Assembly: GCA_029990175.1 (NCBI GenBank)
Contig: JARKIP010000011.1
Coordinates: forward strand, 22,418,001 to 22,482,000
Length of the DNA stretch: 64,000 bases
Source of the DNA: Petunia secreta
Lineage: Eukaryota; Streptophyta; Magnoliopsida; Solanales; Solanaceae
Reading direction: 5' to 3'
Shown in pieces: positions 12,401-24,100 of the stretch (the stretch's first letter is position 1; each line of letters begins with the position of its first letter). A program made the position numbers and the translations under genes. The notes under the pieces were generated by a model. The model was given only the letters and a program-made list of their open reading frames with translations. It searched no databases and was not told the origin of the DNA.

Positions 12401-14330
12401 TATGACTGATTTATCTCAGATACCATATATCCATAGAGAGATATCCATAGAGAGATATCTTGCAATGTTTTTTCCTGTTGGTGTTCACCAATGTCATCCA
12501 TTTTTATGCACATTTTTCCCTTTTTGATCCTTTCTCCTCGTCATTATCTGTGAAGACAGCACCCGGACTGTTCATCTTGGGAGCCTTAAAAATTGTGGTG
12601 CTGTTGCGTTTATTATGGATAAATTAAATGTTCATCAAAGATATTTATTCTGGACGGCAGTAGACTTGGTATGTCTAATTTAGTTTAGGCTGTAGTGATG
12701 AACTGCATTCAATATATAACTTTATTGCTCCGCCAACGGTATAAAGCTCTCACCTGCCGTGGGATCATCTATTTATCATGACAGTCATTTAGACATATAT
12801 TTTTTAGTTGGTTGTTGCCAGTGTTTTCCTGTGTTAGGAATTATTTTGCCCATATGTAGAATTTGTATGGTTTTAGCTATTTGCTTTGGTACCCGCCGCT
12901 TCAAATAGGGGGAAGATGGGCTTCTGCAGGAGTTTGTACCACCCAACCAGTACGGTATGTAGGCGTCTACACCTGTCTTGATGCATCTATATTTTCTATA
13001 TCACGTTTGGTTGCTTAATATCAATCAGTTATGCTGGGTTTGTATTGTGGTAATGCTGCTTCTTTCGTGTTCTCTCTATGTGGCTTGTTTTGCCTTCCTC
13101 AATTTTCTTATATATGCACTGGATCTATTGTACTTGGTCATTTTAGACAAACAATTCTTTCTGCAGAATCGTGTTAGAAATCCAGGAATGACTGGAGGAT
13201 ATCATCAGCAAGGTTATCAAGCTCGACCTCCTGCAAGCTGGGCTCCTCCAAGTGCACAGATGCAACAACCTGGTTATGGTTACCTTCAACCTGGCGCATA
13301 CCCAGGTCCACCCCTGCAATATAACATGTCTCAACCACCGTACCCTGGTTACCCTTCACAACCTGCATCCGGTGGATATGCCTCTGGTTGGGATCAGTCA
13401 ACAGCACCAAATCAACAAACATCCCAGGCAGGTGGTGCAGGTGGTTATGATTACTATAGTCAGCAGGCAACCCCACAACAACAGCAAACCCCTGGAGGTT
13501 CAGCTGCTTCAACTGATAATAGTGTTAACAGTTATAATCAGCAATTAGCCTCAGGTTACAACCAGGGTCAAGGTTATTCCCAAGATGGCTATGGTGGATA
13601 TAATGCACCTATTCCTCAATCTGGTTATCAGGGTCCTGGGTATGATCAGCAACAAAGTTATAGTTCTACTGCTGGCTATGGGAATGTCTCGAACCCAACT
13701 TCTGATGGCCACATTACTTCATATGCTACGCAAGGTGATGGCAGTCAAGCACCTGCTCCAGTTCAGTCATCAGCCATGGGTCAACAAGGATATCAGTCTG
13801 GCCAGCAACCCAGTCCTAATCCTAGTTACCCATCCCAAGGGTCTACTCAGGCCGGGTATGGAATGCCACCTACTTCCCAAGGCGGGTATGGCACCCAGCC
13901 AGCAGCAGGTTATGGCGCTGGTTATGCCCACCCTCAAGCTCAAAAGCCTCCAACTTCTCAGCCAGCTTATGGTCAGCCACAGCAGTCTCCTAGTGCTCAT
14001 GGGGGCTATGCTCAGCCTCCACCGGTGCAGCCTGGTTATCCACAGCCACCAGCTGCACATTCAGGTTATGGACCGGGTGATTCTGGGGTTCATCGACCTC
14101 CATCCTCTGGCTATGGCATTCCAACAGCTCACCCTGGGTATGGGGCTCCACCCATGGCCCAGCCTAGCTATGGACAACAGCCACCATCTTACAGTAGTAC
14201 CTACGCTGGTGGTTACTCTTCTGATGGCAGTGGTGGCAGTGCACGTGGAACCTATGACGCAAATCCGGCATCCCAGTCTGCTCAGCCTACTAGTGTTACA
14301 GGGGCTCCAAAAGCCTCACCTCAGAGCTAA
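6410..14330 (+). CDS. Two-KH-domain RNA-binding protein (FUBP-like), Q/G/P/Y-rich C-terminus
   Basis: Six coding exons: 6410-6677, 9809-10077, 10202-10294, 10381-10452, 10614-10730 and 13167-14330. All introns are GT-AG and the sum is 1983 bases (660 aa). KH domain 1 spans about residues 111-178 with the GKGG loop at 123-126. KH domain 2 spans about 200-272 with GKGG at 216-219 and is split over exons 3-5. Residues about 274-660 form one exon of degenerate Gly-Tyr-Gln-Pro-Ser repeats, a low-complexity prion-like tail. The arrangement matches plant far-upstream-element-binding-like KH proteins, which bind single-stranded RNA or DNA in the nucleus or cytoplasm; the exact target cannot be read from sequence. 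The ATG is the first in the exon, in a good plant context (ACTATGGCT). Intron 1 (3.1 kb) and intron 5 (2.4 kb) are long, and intron 1 holds a hAT element and retroposon pieces. Confidence 0.93.
6706..6821 (-). mobile_element. SINE/RTE-type retroposon tail fragment in intron 1
   Basis: Read on the minus strand this has the Solanaceae retroposon 3' end: GGTAAGGTCTGCG, then ACTGGGTATGTTGTTGTA. A roughly 26-base module (CCCCACACCCAAAGTGGGGAGG on the plus strand) is duplicated in tandem, which is not part of the normal tail. It is truncated and lies just after the first splice donor. Confidence 0.7.
8104..9192. mobile_element. Non-autonomous hAT element (1089 bp) in KH gene intron 1
   Basis: The ends are TAGCGGTGTCAATG on the left and the reverse complement TAGGGGTGTCAATG on the right (13 of 14 bases). 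They are flanked by the perfect 8-bp direct repeat TTTCTGGG (8096-8103 and 9193-9200). An 8-bp target duplication and this TIR type point to the hAT superfamily. Subterminal CGGTTCGGTCGGTT motifs occur near both ends. There is no transposase ORF. The element is inserted in an older retroposon (see 9201-9436). Confidence 0.92.
9201..9436 (+). mobile_element. Retroposon (SINE/RTE-like), right part; split by the hAT element
   Basis: This segment, with the roughly 45 bases before the hAT element (about 8060-8103), aligns with the complete retroposon at 25676-26007. Shared features are the GACATTGCTTTTCTTTACCTTGG region, the CTTGAGCCGAGGGTCTATC module, GGGGTAAGGTCTGCGTACAC and the GGGTATGATGTTGA end. 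The hAT element interrupts it, which dates the hAT insertion as later. Confidence 0.75.
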
Positions 14331-14571
14331 TGGGCGTCAACTTTGAAGAGTAGAGTGATAGCTAGTTCCTTTAAGATTGTTTCCTGCATTTTGTTTGCTT
14401 AGGTATTATGTTTAGGTCTTATGGAGTGGTGTATTAGGATAAGAGTCTGCGAGTTAAGTTTGTTTTTGGCATCATACTGGGTGTGTATAAATTTTCCCTG
14501 TTACATTTGAATTGGAACCAAAATTACTACTCCTCTGTCTTGAGTACTCTTTTGTGCCTGCTCTTTTTATA

Positions 14572-15158
14572 GGGAGATTTACAAAAATGCCCATCAAACC
14601 CTACTTATTTACATCTCCATACCCATTACATTTTTACCCACAAACTTATTTACACTGTATACCCATCCTTCTGTATACCTATCTAGTATACAATATACAC
14701 CCATGGTATACTTGTTACACTATACTGTCAAATCCTTCTGTATACCTATCGAGTATACAGTATACACCCATGGTATACTTGTTACACTATACTGTCAAAT
14801 CCTTCTGTATACCTATCGAGTATACAGTATACACCCATGGTATACTTGTTACACTATACTGTCAAATCCTTCTGTATACCTATCGAGTATACAGTATACT
14901 CCTATGGTATACTTGTTACACTATACTCTCAAATCCATAAAAGAAGTATACTTAATTTGGTATACTAAAAAGGTATACAATATTATGCAATGGTATACAG
15001 TTAAAATTGGGAGGGTGGGCACATAGCGTAAATAAAACATGCTATATGGGCATTTTTGTAAATAAAATGAGGTGCATGGGTATTCCATGTAAACTAATTT
15101 ATTTTGGGCACAAACACGTAAATAATTTATTTTTGTGGGCATGGAGCGTAAATTCCCC
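14572..15158. mobile_element. MULE-like MITE (587 bp) just downstream of the KH gene
   Basis: The left end GGGAGATTTACAAAAATGCCC and the reverse complement of the right end, GGGGAATTTACGCTCCATGCCC, form imperfect terminal inverted repeats. The 9-base flanks (CTTTTTATA and TTTTTTTTA) agree at 7 of 9 positions, suggesting a degraded Mutator-type duplication. Inside is a 67-bp minisatellite. Its TIRs resemble those of the element at 28422-29246. Confidence 0.65.
14640..14937. repeat. 67-bp minisatellite rich in GTATAC
   Basis: About 3.5 nearly identical tandem copies of a 67-bp unit; the anchor CCATGGTATACTTG recurs at 14701, 14768, 14835 and (with one change) 14902. Each unit has several GTATAC/TATAC palindromes. 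Because 67 is not a multiple of three, the repeat creates the same peptide-like words in successive frames, so apparent ORFs here are not genes. Confidence 0.93.
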
Positions 15159-16032
15159 TTTTTTTTATGTAAAGCCTCTCTTTATAGGCGTAATATATGG
15201 AGGAAAAACAAACATGATTGCAAATTAAAATAAATATGACCAGTAGAGGATGTTTGTTTCCTTTACAATTTATATGTCTTTAGAGACTATATTTACATGC
15301 GCTAAATTCCTAATCCTTTCTTTCTTTGTACTTCGACAAAAATGTATGGGTAGTTACAACTTACACTATGCACTACAAAAGAAAAAGTGAGTCCAACATA
15401 AGTCTGCTCTTCTTTTTTTTTTTTTAAAAAAAAAAAATCTTTTTTTTGTTATATTTTAATTTTTAAACTGTCGACAAAAACAACACATTTTCATATTGGA
15501 GAAATTATTAACTAACTTTTAACTCTACATTTCATCTTTAATAATGACATGTTCTTACCTCCATAACTACAAATTCTATGGATACTTTTGATATATGTCA
15601 TAAGTCTTTATCTTATTAATTTTGTGTTTAGGTAAATATGGGAAATAGTTATAGTGCTAAAAAAGGGAAGTACCTCAACCATGCTATCTAATGAGCAACT
15701 AATATTGGTCCTACAATTTTCAATGAGCTTCCTTTCATGTGTGTTTCATAATTATTGTTCTTTTGAAATATAGGTTATGTAAAAGTTGTACGACTTTTTC
15801 TCTAGTCAGAGTCAATCAAAAGTACCCTTTCCACCTTAGTGGGGTAACGTCCTTTCCAGAATTTACTTGTGAAATTACGTCGGATATATTGTTGTTGTTG
15901 TAAAAATTGTAAGACTGAAAAGACACAAACATGCTACATCCTTAAACTTAAGGGAGGTTTATGCATATGAGTAAAACTTGAGGAGTCCTTATTAATATCT
16001 GGTTTTAATCTTGGGTGAGCCGCAAAACCACT
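15159..16032. other. Intergenic region between the KH gene and the ATP synthase g gene
   Basis: AT-rich intergenic DNA with a T14/A12 near-palindrome at about 15412-15438 and the small retroposon at 15795-15898. Nothing else recognisable. Confidence 0.6.
15795..15898 (+). mobile_element. 5'-truncated retroposon with TTG tail
   Basis: Degenerate copy of the SINE/RTE tail: GGGGTAACGTCCTTTCCAG, ACTTGTGAAATTACG, then TTGTTGTTGTTG. It is flanked by imperfect target duplications TGTAAAAGTTGTACGAC (15778-15794) and TGTAAAAATTGTAAGAC (15899-15915). Confidence 0.7.
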
Positions 16033-16040
16033 TATATATT
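16033..16040 (+). promoter_or_regulatory. Probable TATA box of the ATP synthase g gene
   Basis: TTATATAT lies about 30 bases before a short pyrimidine-rich leader (about 16065-16126). The leader ends GGAG|GTGGGT, a usable splice donor. The acceptor TTGTTAG at 17602-17608 lies six bases before the start codon, so a 5'-UTR intron of about 1.5 kb is likely. Inferred from position only. Confidence 0.4.
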
Positions 16041-16529
16041 AAGCTTCAAAACCCATATTCACTCTTTTTTTCTCACTCTCTGCCACTAAAGGAGCCATCA
16101 CAAATTCACAATATTGAATTTTGGAGGTGGGTATTTTTTATTAACTTGTATTCTTTGATGATTTTCAAATGTGTTTCAATTGATATTTCTTTTATCTTGT
16201 CTTTTTTTGTTCTTGGGTTTTTTGATCTTGTATTATGCGCTGCTGTAAATATCTGTAAATGTTTATTTACCCCTTTTTTTTTTTTTTTTTTTTTCCCATT
16301 TGAGAGGGTAATTATGCGCTTGTCCTGAATAAAGTTACGACCTTGAAATTAGAGACCCTTATAAAGTTTGATCAAATGAGTTAGTTAGGTTAATTATCCA
16401 AATGGGGTTTTTATGAGGATTCATTTCATGCTTCCAATGGCGGCAAAGCTAGCATCTTGGAATCGGACCAGGAAATTATGTGTGTTTGTGTGTGTGGGTT
16501 GTGGGTGGGATAAAGAGTACATTTTTGAG

Positions 16530-16729
16530 CACCTAGGACTTAGCTCAAGTAGTAAGGGTTGAGGGACTTGTGATGTAGGTCACAGGTCGAGCCCTGCGCC
16601 ATGCCATCTAAGCCTAGTATTTAAGTGGAGAAGGGGTAGAGGGGTGGGCCCATTATCCCCGAGTTTCGAAGGTTGTGGTTGGTTGTAAGTATTGCCGCTA
16701 GACAGGTATGTCGGTCTTTGAAAAAGAAA
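16530..16729 (+). mobile_element. tRNA-derived SINE (200 bp)
   Basis: It has a tRNA-like head with an A-box-like TTAGCTCAAGTAGTAAGG (about 16540-16557) and a B-box-like AGGTCGAGCC (about 16584-16593). It is flanked by 15-base target duplications with two mismatches (GAGTACATTTTTGAG at 16515-16529 and GAATACATTTTTAAG at 16730-16744). It sits in the predicted 5'-UTR intron of the ATP synthase g gene. Confidence 0.8.
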
Positions 16730-17614
16730 GAATACATTTTTAAGGAAAATTTCAGATTATGTGAAATTCTAGAAGGGCAAAATAAAAGATAAATAAAAAT
16801 TAAACCTTGTGGGCTTCTTCGTGGGCGATGCATAAGTGTGTCTCCCCCAGCCGATGATTTCCATGGAGATGTTATAGAGTGATTATAGTATTCATAATTT
16901 TGAATAAATCAATTGTTGCAAAAAAATGTGTAGGAGTTGGGTCTTTAATAGTTAAATGACTTGCCTTTAATAGAAAAGCTCCTTGCTTAATCCAGACATG
17001 GCTAACTGAAGCTTCCTGTTGGGTTGAGAAAAACAGAACGAACTACTTTAATTCTGTATGATGTACCGTATTCAACTACTAGGCCAATAGGAGGGCGTGT
17101 GCTATTAAGGATGAGGGCCACTTTAAGTTGTGGCGCTCTTGACGTGCTTAAGTTCTGAAGCTCTAGGTTTAGCGTAGGTTGGGCGCTCTACCTTGCTGAG
17201 TGGCTCGCACCATGGCATAAGGTAGCTTTATTATGAAGAGGCATCATTGAACAGTAAACATCTTTATAGTGATGAGTTAATATTTAAGAACATTATTGGT
17301 AAATCTATTGTGATTAGGTGTATAGAATTAGCCATCTACTATAAGAAAAGTAGTTACTAACAAAATCTTCTATCTCAATCAGAATTTTAATCAATTGACA
17401 AGGTTTTGACTTTTGCCTTCATACATCTCACTTGAAATGCAGTTTTAATTTTTGTCCATCAATTGTTGTTGTCTATGCAGTTCCTTTTAATTTAGTCATA
17501 TTCATATTAATCGGAGCATTTCTACGCTAAAGCGCACTTCTCCATGCTTTTTCTCCTTTGGAAACACTGGTGACAATGTTTTTCACAGTGTGTACTATGT
17601 GTTGTTAGGGAACT

Positions 17615-19907
17615 ATGGCGTCAAAACTACCTATAGTGAAAGCAAAGGCTGTTGAAGCTTCAAAGTTCTTGACCAAGCATGGATGTGCTTACTACAAGCA
17701 GACGTTGGAGAAGAACAAGCAATATATTCAAGAGCCACCAACCGTGGAGAAATGCCAGCATTTGGCGAAACAAGTGTTCTATACTCGCTTAGCTAGGTTT
17801 GTTATTCGGAACTTCTATCAGTTTAATGTACAAGATACTTAGTCTTTTAAGGTAGTTAGTGATGTTTGCTATTCTTCGACCTTACCCGTGCATAGAAGTT
17901 TTGATATTACTCAGATGGTTATCAGTAGGCGATATGGACGGTCGTTTGAATTGTTAGATAATTTTCCTCACTCTATTTTATTCATGTTATTCACAAGTCT
18001 GGTGTAGCTAGGTTTTGCTTGGAGCTGTAGGGCTTAGAGCGTAGACTGCTCAGCATCTTGTGGTTGTATACTATTCTTTTTCTATCCCCTACTTCTGGGA
18101 AAGTAGTGTTTCATCATTGAAGAATCACTTCTTTATAGTGGAGAAGTAAGTTCCCTTGATCATAAAAGTTAATTGTTCTATTCTCTCATCCTAGGACGAA
18201 GGGTACCACCTAATGGTTAATAAATTGGGTGCGGACTTTTGACACCATGCTTTAAATACGAGTAGAGATAAAAACACGAGGTGATTTTTTCCTATCATCC
18301 TATGCCTTGGTGGGCAAAGTTACCTGGTAGCTTTGGTAGCTTTGTTGTGGGAGGTGGCAGTTACCCGGTAGATTAGTTGAATTGCATGCAAACTAGTCCA
18401 AACACCACCATTTGTAAAAAGAAAGTTTGTCTTCGAGCTGGTCTCCAAAGTTAAGGTGACTTTTGTTTCTCTAACAAAGCCAACAATGCATATTGCCTCC
18501 TGTTTATACATTTTTCATGCATGTAAATCTTGTTTTTAGTCGGGAGATGTACTGTGGCTAAATTTGCTTCATTTAACCGGCAAGTCTTATAGTTGCATAA
18601 GTTATTAAAGTGTTTTTTCAATAGGTATATTGAACATTTGTTGCCTGTTGCACAAAGGTGGAAAACCCCGATATGCATAATCTGTTTTTGAGTAGAAGGG
18701 TGCAAATTGTTATCCCGGATTTTTTTTTTTGGGAATTACGCTATATGATGTCAGTGTTTTTCTGTTAGCTCCTACCTACCTAGTCTTGTTTGGTTAATGG
18801 GTTTTATGCCATCAGATAGATTCAGACCGAACAGGATAATAGATTCAGAGTATTGGTTTGAAAGAAAGAGTCTTGTGTATGTGCTAATAAGACATCTTCG
18901 GAGATTTGGCTCCACTCGTCTAAGAATGTGTATTTGCTTTCACTGTTGATGACTTAGCAAGGTGAGCTAATGAATATTACTCTTTGATGGTTTAACTATT
19001 CTACCTGTTGTAACTTGACTTTATGTATCTTAAAAGAAGAGAAGGTTTATCATATTATTATATAGACTATAGTCATTTGTCAAAGTTGAACAGAGTCTAT
19101 TGCCTGTCTTCAGTACTTACTGCCTTTTAATGTTTTGCAACCCTACCAATTCGAGAGAAGGGTAACAATCTCTAATTTACTATACTATTAAGCTCTAAAC
19201 TTCCTGTTTACTTGCTGGATTCTGTGTATGGGTTCGTTTTGATGGCGAATATGTCATGGGATGTTTAAGTTTGATTTGCTTAATTTGTATTCTTGAAAGT
19301 CGGAACTGAGTATTTACATGTGCCAGAAACATTTCACGATAAACCATATGTGTAGTATGTAATGAAATGGGAGAGAGTGACTAGGTCGTTTGAATTTATT
19401 ATTGCAAGGAAAACTGAACTGCTGAATTATTCCTGATCGCTAAGGGAAAAAAAAGGGCTGCACCATTTGGAATATACTATCTGCTCAAGCTTTTGTTGGT
19501 TTTGCTGGGAGAAAGAGTAATTTTACTTCTAATTTTCCATAGTTATTCGTTGCTAAGACCATTATGTTTCTCTCTATATTATGGGCACTTCTTTGAATGG
19601 TGTCTGAGCGGAAAGTTTAGACGTGAGCTCCTTTCTGTTGTCTGATAAAATGTAAGAAAACCTGTTCCATTTATATTGGCATTAATCTTTTGCTAATGAT
19701 TTCTCTGCTACCTGGGACAGTATTCCTGGCCGTTACCAAGCATTCTGGAAGGAAGTTGATGGTATCAAGCAGTTGTGGAAGCACAGACAGGAGCTGAAAA
19801 TTGAGGATGCTGGCATTGCTGCTCTTTTCGGACTAGAATGTTTTGCTTGGTTTTGCGCCGGGGAGATCGTAGGACGAGGGTTCACGATTACTGGTTATTA
19901 TGTCTGA
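17615..19907 (+). CDS. Mitochondrial ATP synthase subunit g
   Basis: Two coding exons, 17615-17796 and 19721-19907, joined in frame through a split serine codon (AG|T); 122 aa, the usual plant length. Residues about 1-60 include AYYKQTLEKNKQYIQEPP and VFYTRLA; exon 2 starts IPGRYQAFWKE. Near the C-terminus a single hydrophobic segment (about 91-112) contains GEIVG at 108-112, a GxxxG motif. In known complexes subunit g lies in the membrane part (Fo), and this motif helps subunits e and g pack and ATP synthase dimerise in the inner membrane. No cleavable presequence is evident, as is usual for this subunit. The 1.9-kb intron holds a SINE (18200-18425). The start codon is preceded by a splice acceptor at 17608, supporting a 5'-UTR intron. 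Confidence 0.95.
18200..18425 (+). mobile_element. tRNA-derived SINE in the ATP synthase g intron
   Basis: The order matches a common Solanaceae SINE: a diverged tRNA-like head (CCTAATGGTTAATAAATTGG, GTGCGGACTTTTG), then a GATAAAAACACGAGGTGATT linker, then CCTTGGTGGGCAAAGTTACC, GTGGGAGGTGGCAGTTACCC and a CAAACACCACC end with an A-rich tail. No clear target duplication was found, so the boundaries are approximate. Confidence 0.7.
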
Positions 19908-21155
19908 ATTTCCCAAATATTAGGTTTCAAAGGATGATATCACTGTTGATAAATGATTTTGTCAATCTCTAACTTGAGCGGGATAACACGATGAGGTTCA
20001 TATTTTCAAAACTTTCATGTTTAGCAAGTATAATGTATGCAGAGGATGATGAGCTTTCTGCTAATAGATTTCAAAGGCTGAGGTAGGAGCAATATATTTG
20101 CTTTAATAAGGCGGGCAATTGAGCATGTTTGGTGATTAGTGTTTATTGCTACGTATTTCTTCTCTTCTGGAATCAAAATAAGTCCTATGAAATGTGGTTG
20201 TAGATGACTTTTTCCAACATCTGCGTATCTGTATTGTCTTTTCCTATGGAACGTGCAACACGATGTATTCAGAACACTGTCACCATATTGTCGTAAGGCA
20301 GTTTAATTGAAAAGAGAAGTTTCTTGCGTATTGAAGTGGAGATTTTATCTTGAAAATTTTGTTACCAACTTGTTTGGCTTGACAGATGACAACTGCAAAT
20401 ATGGTTAAATTCTGCGTCTCTCCTGCAAGAAAAGTCTAAATCTGGGACTGGGGAGTTCAATACAGTTGGCGAGTTTTGACTGAGAATTGTCCAGGGAACT
20501 CATTGTAATGTGTTAATAGTAGAGATGCCGTACAATTCATTAAGCTCTTGCTATCTGCATCCAGTTAAAGCGTTTATCATGAGTCTTACTTTGCATGTCC
20601 GCAAAGAGTTTACCTTATATAAACTCAAGAGTCTTAAAAAAGTTTACACAATCACTTGCCCTTAAGATGTCTACACCAGAAAGTTTTAGCTGATCACTAG
20701 TGCAAATTGTTGTTTTCACATCTTAATCTTGTAACCTCTGGCAGAACTATCCGCCGCGATGCTTTACTGCAATAATTAATTTGTTCTTGCCGGTTATTCT
20801 ATGAATGCTTAACCAAAAGAAATTATCGTATAATCTAATAAACTTCATATATTTACAAAAATACAAGATACTTCTAATAGGTCGAAAACCAAGGCCACAT
20901 AGATTGCAGCATTACCTCTTGTGTGTTCTTGTTGCATACATACTGCACTACAGCCCGAAATTCAGCAAACTAACACTTCGAAACTGTTGTATCCATTTTC
21001 TCTAACAAAAGTAATACCTACTATATTTAGTTGGAATAGAACTTGTAAACTGTTCACAAAATTAAGAAACTTTCAGGTGGCAACACAAATATTTCTTCTT
21101 TCCCTCTCTATACTAATTCTCCAGCCTTTCTGAAAATAATCATCATTTGTCCTCC
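19908..21155. other. Convergent 3' region between ATP synthase g and ferrochelatase
   Basis: About 1.2 kb separating the two stop codons of convergent genes; it should hold both 3' UTRs. I see no ORF, RNA gene or repeat that I can name. Confidence 0.6.
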
Positions 21156-24100
21156 CTAAAGGATGTTTTTCTTAAACGCCGATACCATCTTTGGTGAAAA
21201 CAGAAAAACAAATGCTAATAGCGATCCGAAAAGCATTTTTATGAAATATTGCAATGGATCATTGTCAGTTTCTTCCTCTGTACCACTTGATGTTGACATT
21301 GCCATGGTCGAAGGCAATGCTTCAATAACTGCATCTGCCAGATCAGTTATGAAAGAGGAGGTGCAATTCAGTGCAGGAACACGGCCCCAATTTTCAATTC
21401 CTGATTCAAGTGCTAATTCCCTGTACTCCATATCAATCTCTTCAAGAGTCTCTATATGCTCGCTCACGAAGCTGAAATTCCAACAGCATGCATACATTAA
21501 GACGAGATATTAATAAGAAAGCTGAGAAAAGTATCTTTTTTTTATTGGTAAGCTGAGAAATTATCTTGCTGACAAGTGCTAAGAAAGCCTATAGATACAT
21601 AAGAAGAGTAATTTAACTGCCATTTCAACAAGAAAGCCCTCAATACTTTTGGATGGGGCAGTTAGATGATTTAAGCACTTAATCCTCACATTTCCCTGCA
21701 AAGGATCATTGGAACATTTTCCATTTTATCTTCCTGATGCACTGATTGCACAAGCATCCACAACACATAAACCCCTAATTTTTGTCACTCCCTACCAGCT
21801 ACCAAGTCACAGAAGCATTGACCTTCCCAAATCCCAACTATAAGGTATCTCAAAACCCACGGTTGGCTCGGTATATGTTAGATAGCTGCATGCAGCTTCT
21901 ATGCTTGGAAAATCATATATCATATGACCTAAATGTGACCAACTTCCCAACAAAAATTCAATGAATGTTCAGATATCCAAAGCATAAGAAGGATTCCCTT
22001 AACTAGACTGCAAGAACATTCGAGAAAAGTACTGTCAAAGGTAGCATCTCACTGCCCTTTTTTCGTCTTCTTCTTTTGACTAGTCAAAAAGTAGCATCTC
22101 ACTGTTAGTAGTTGAATCATCTTAAGCTTTCAATCTCTTTAAATGCACAAGAGGTTAGCTACCTAAGCATAGACGGCTTTACAGATTCAGTTACTTAATC
22201 GGGAAAATAGCATCCATGAATCATGCAGTCTTCCTGTTACATCTCCAGAAAATTGGGTCTGGCTACAGACCATCATAGACTTAAAAACAGTACCCAACAA
22301 GATGTAGGCATGTTACACTTGCATGCTAGTCCAAAGAAAGAATTTCCCAAAATAATAGCTTTATGTAAGTCTAATAGTGGGATACAAACCCAACAAAATA
22401 TTTCCCAATAAATTCAAACACTGGTTTAATTTTATCATATTATAAGAGCTGCGCAGAATGGAGAAAACTAAGGTGGCTCTTACCTTACTGGAACAGCCAA
22501 CAAAGACTTCACACCTTTCTTGCCAAGCTCAACAAGAACTTCATCAGTGTATGGTTTCAACCACTGTACAGGTCCAACTCGGCTCTGGAATGCCAAAACA
22601 AATGATATTAAATAAAAATCAACATCAGATAGATAAAATTTCTCCGTCCTAGATACAGAAAAGTCCCTATGACATATCAAATTGGAAATAACATATTGTA
22701 GTATCAGTGTAAATCTAAATTGATGGGGGGAAATGTCATCTTTTTTGGATGGAGTAAATAGAAGTAACATGGTCAAAGGTATCAAATATTCAACACCAAC
22801 AGGGTCCCTCACCCCCAAACCAAAAAAAAAAAAAAAGGTTAAAGAAACGGAAAAAGAGGAACACAAGGAGTATTTCCACTTTCCCATGAACTGATCAGCA
22901 TAAGAATATTCAGTTCGGCAATAACTTAGATTGAATACAATGTGGAATCTACATTTATTTCTTAGTTACTAAGACTTTGCATAGAGGACACTGTAGGGGA
23001 GAGCTGAATGTAGGCATTACAAAAGGTCAAGAACTATGAGTAACACAGAGAACATGATCTGGAGGACTTGAGCTCTATAACAGACCTGGTAAGCCAAGGT
23101 ATGATCATTGTTTATTCCTCTAGCTTTCAGCTCATTCATTATCAAGGAAATGCACTCCTCCATCTGATCTCTATATGGATCACCAGCATCTTCAACATAG
23201 CTAACCGGCACACCATGGGCACTAAAGAAAACCATGACCTAAAATCATCAAGAAGCTTCGGATTAGGTTGCAACAGTAGCTTCTCCCAGCTCCAATAATA
23301 GCAAAGAAAGGAGTTAATCAGAGAATTACAAGTATAAACATGATGATCAGGATTTGAGTCCATAAAACTAATGAAAGTATGATAATCTACCTCCTCAGGC
23401 TTAGCGAAATTATGAAGCTCCTTCTCAATCAAGTCTGCCATGGACCTGATGTACCCTTGTCGTTGGTACCAGGATTCAATGATAGCAACTGGCAGTCTAG
23501 ACAGATAAGAGTCCTCCCTGAGAAGAAACAAAGTTCATATATCATTTAGAGTCGGGAAGAAGTATATGTAATTCTATTGAATAAGAGAATATGACATTCG
23601 GCACATGCAATGACCAAGTTGAAAACAAAGACTTACTTGAAAATATTCTGTAGGGCGCGGACGCTTGAACCAGTTGTAGAGATGGAATATTGAGGATACA
23701 AAGGCAGCACGACGAGCTTTGTAATCCCATCTCTTTTTATCTGCAGCATAACAGGGAATGCACATTCAGATCAAAGAGAAGACAATAAATTTGCGCACTT
23801 AGGAGAGATGACCGATTCTTGGCCCCATTCAATCCCAGCCGTTCAATTTAGTGCTTTATTTAAAAGAGGATCGCTGCTGCTGGGATTGGATATAAGCACA
23901 AAACATGTACCACCCAAGACTTTCAGCACATAGTTTTTTTTAAAAATAAAGTAAAGAAACAGGAAAAAAAAAAAGAAGCAAACAAAGGATCTCATATTAA
24001 TAGCTGGTGATTTTTTAAAAAAAAATCAGCATCTACCGAAATGTGTAGATAAAGCTGAAAGAGCGTATTACAGACACTGCGTACTAATAAGGCTTTGCCA

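Noticed and set aside
10731..13166. Search for an extra exon in the long intron 5 of the KH gene
   Set aside because: Exons 5 and 6 join exactly in frame and give the expected family junction; no extra conserved exon was seen.
13252..14346. Long alternative-frame ORFs over the last KH-gene exon, on both strands
   Set aside because: They are shadows of the repetitive Gly/Gln/Tyr/Pro coding frame; the spliced frame continues the KH domains and has the expected composition.
14512..15026. Two overlapping ORFs of 142 and 107 codons with repeated YLLHYTVK-like words
   Set aside because: They are created by the 67-bp minisatellite, whose unit rotates through frames; not coding.
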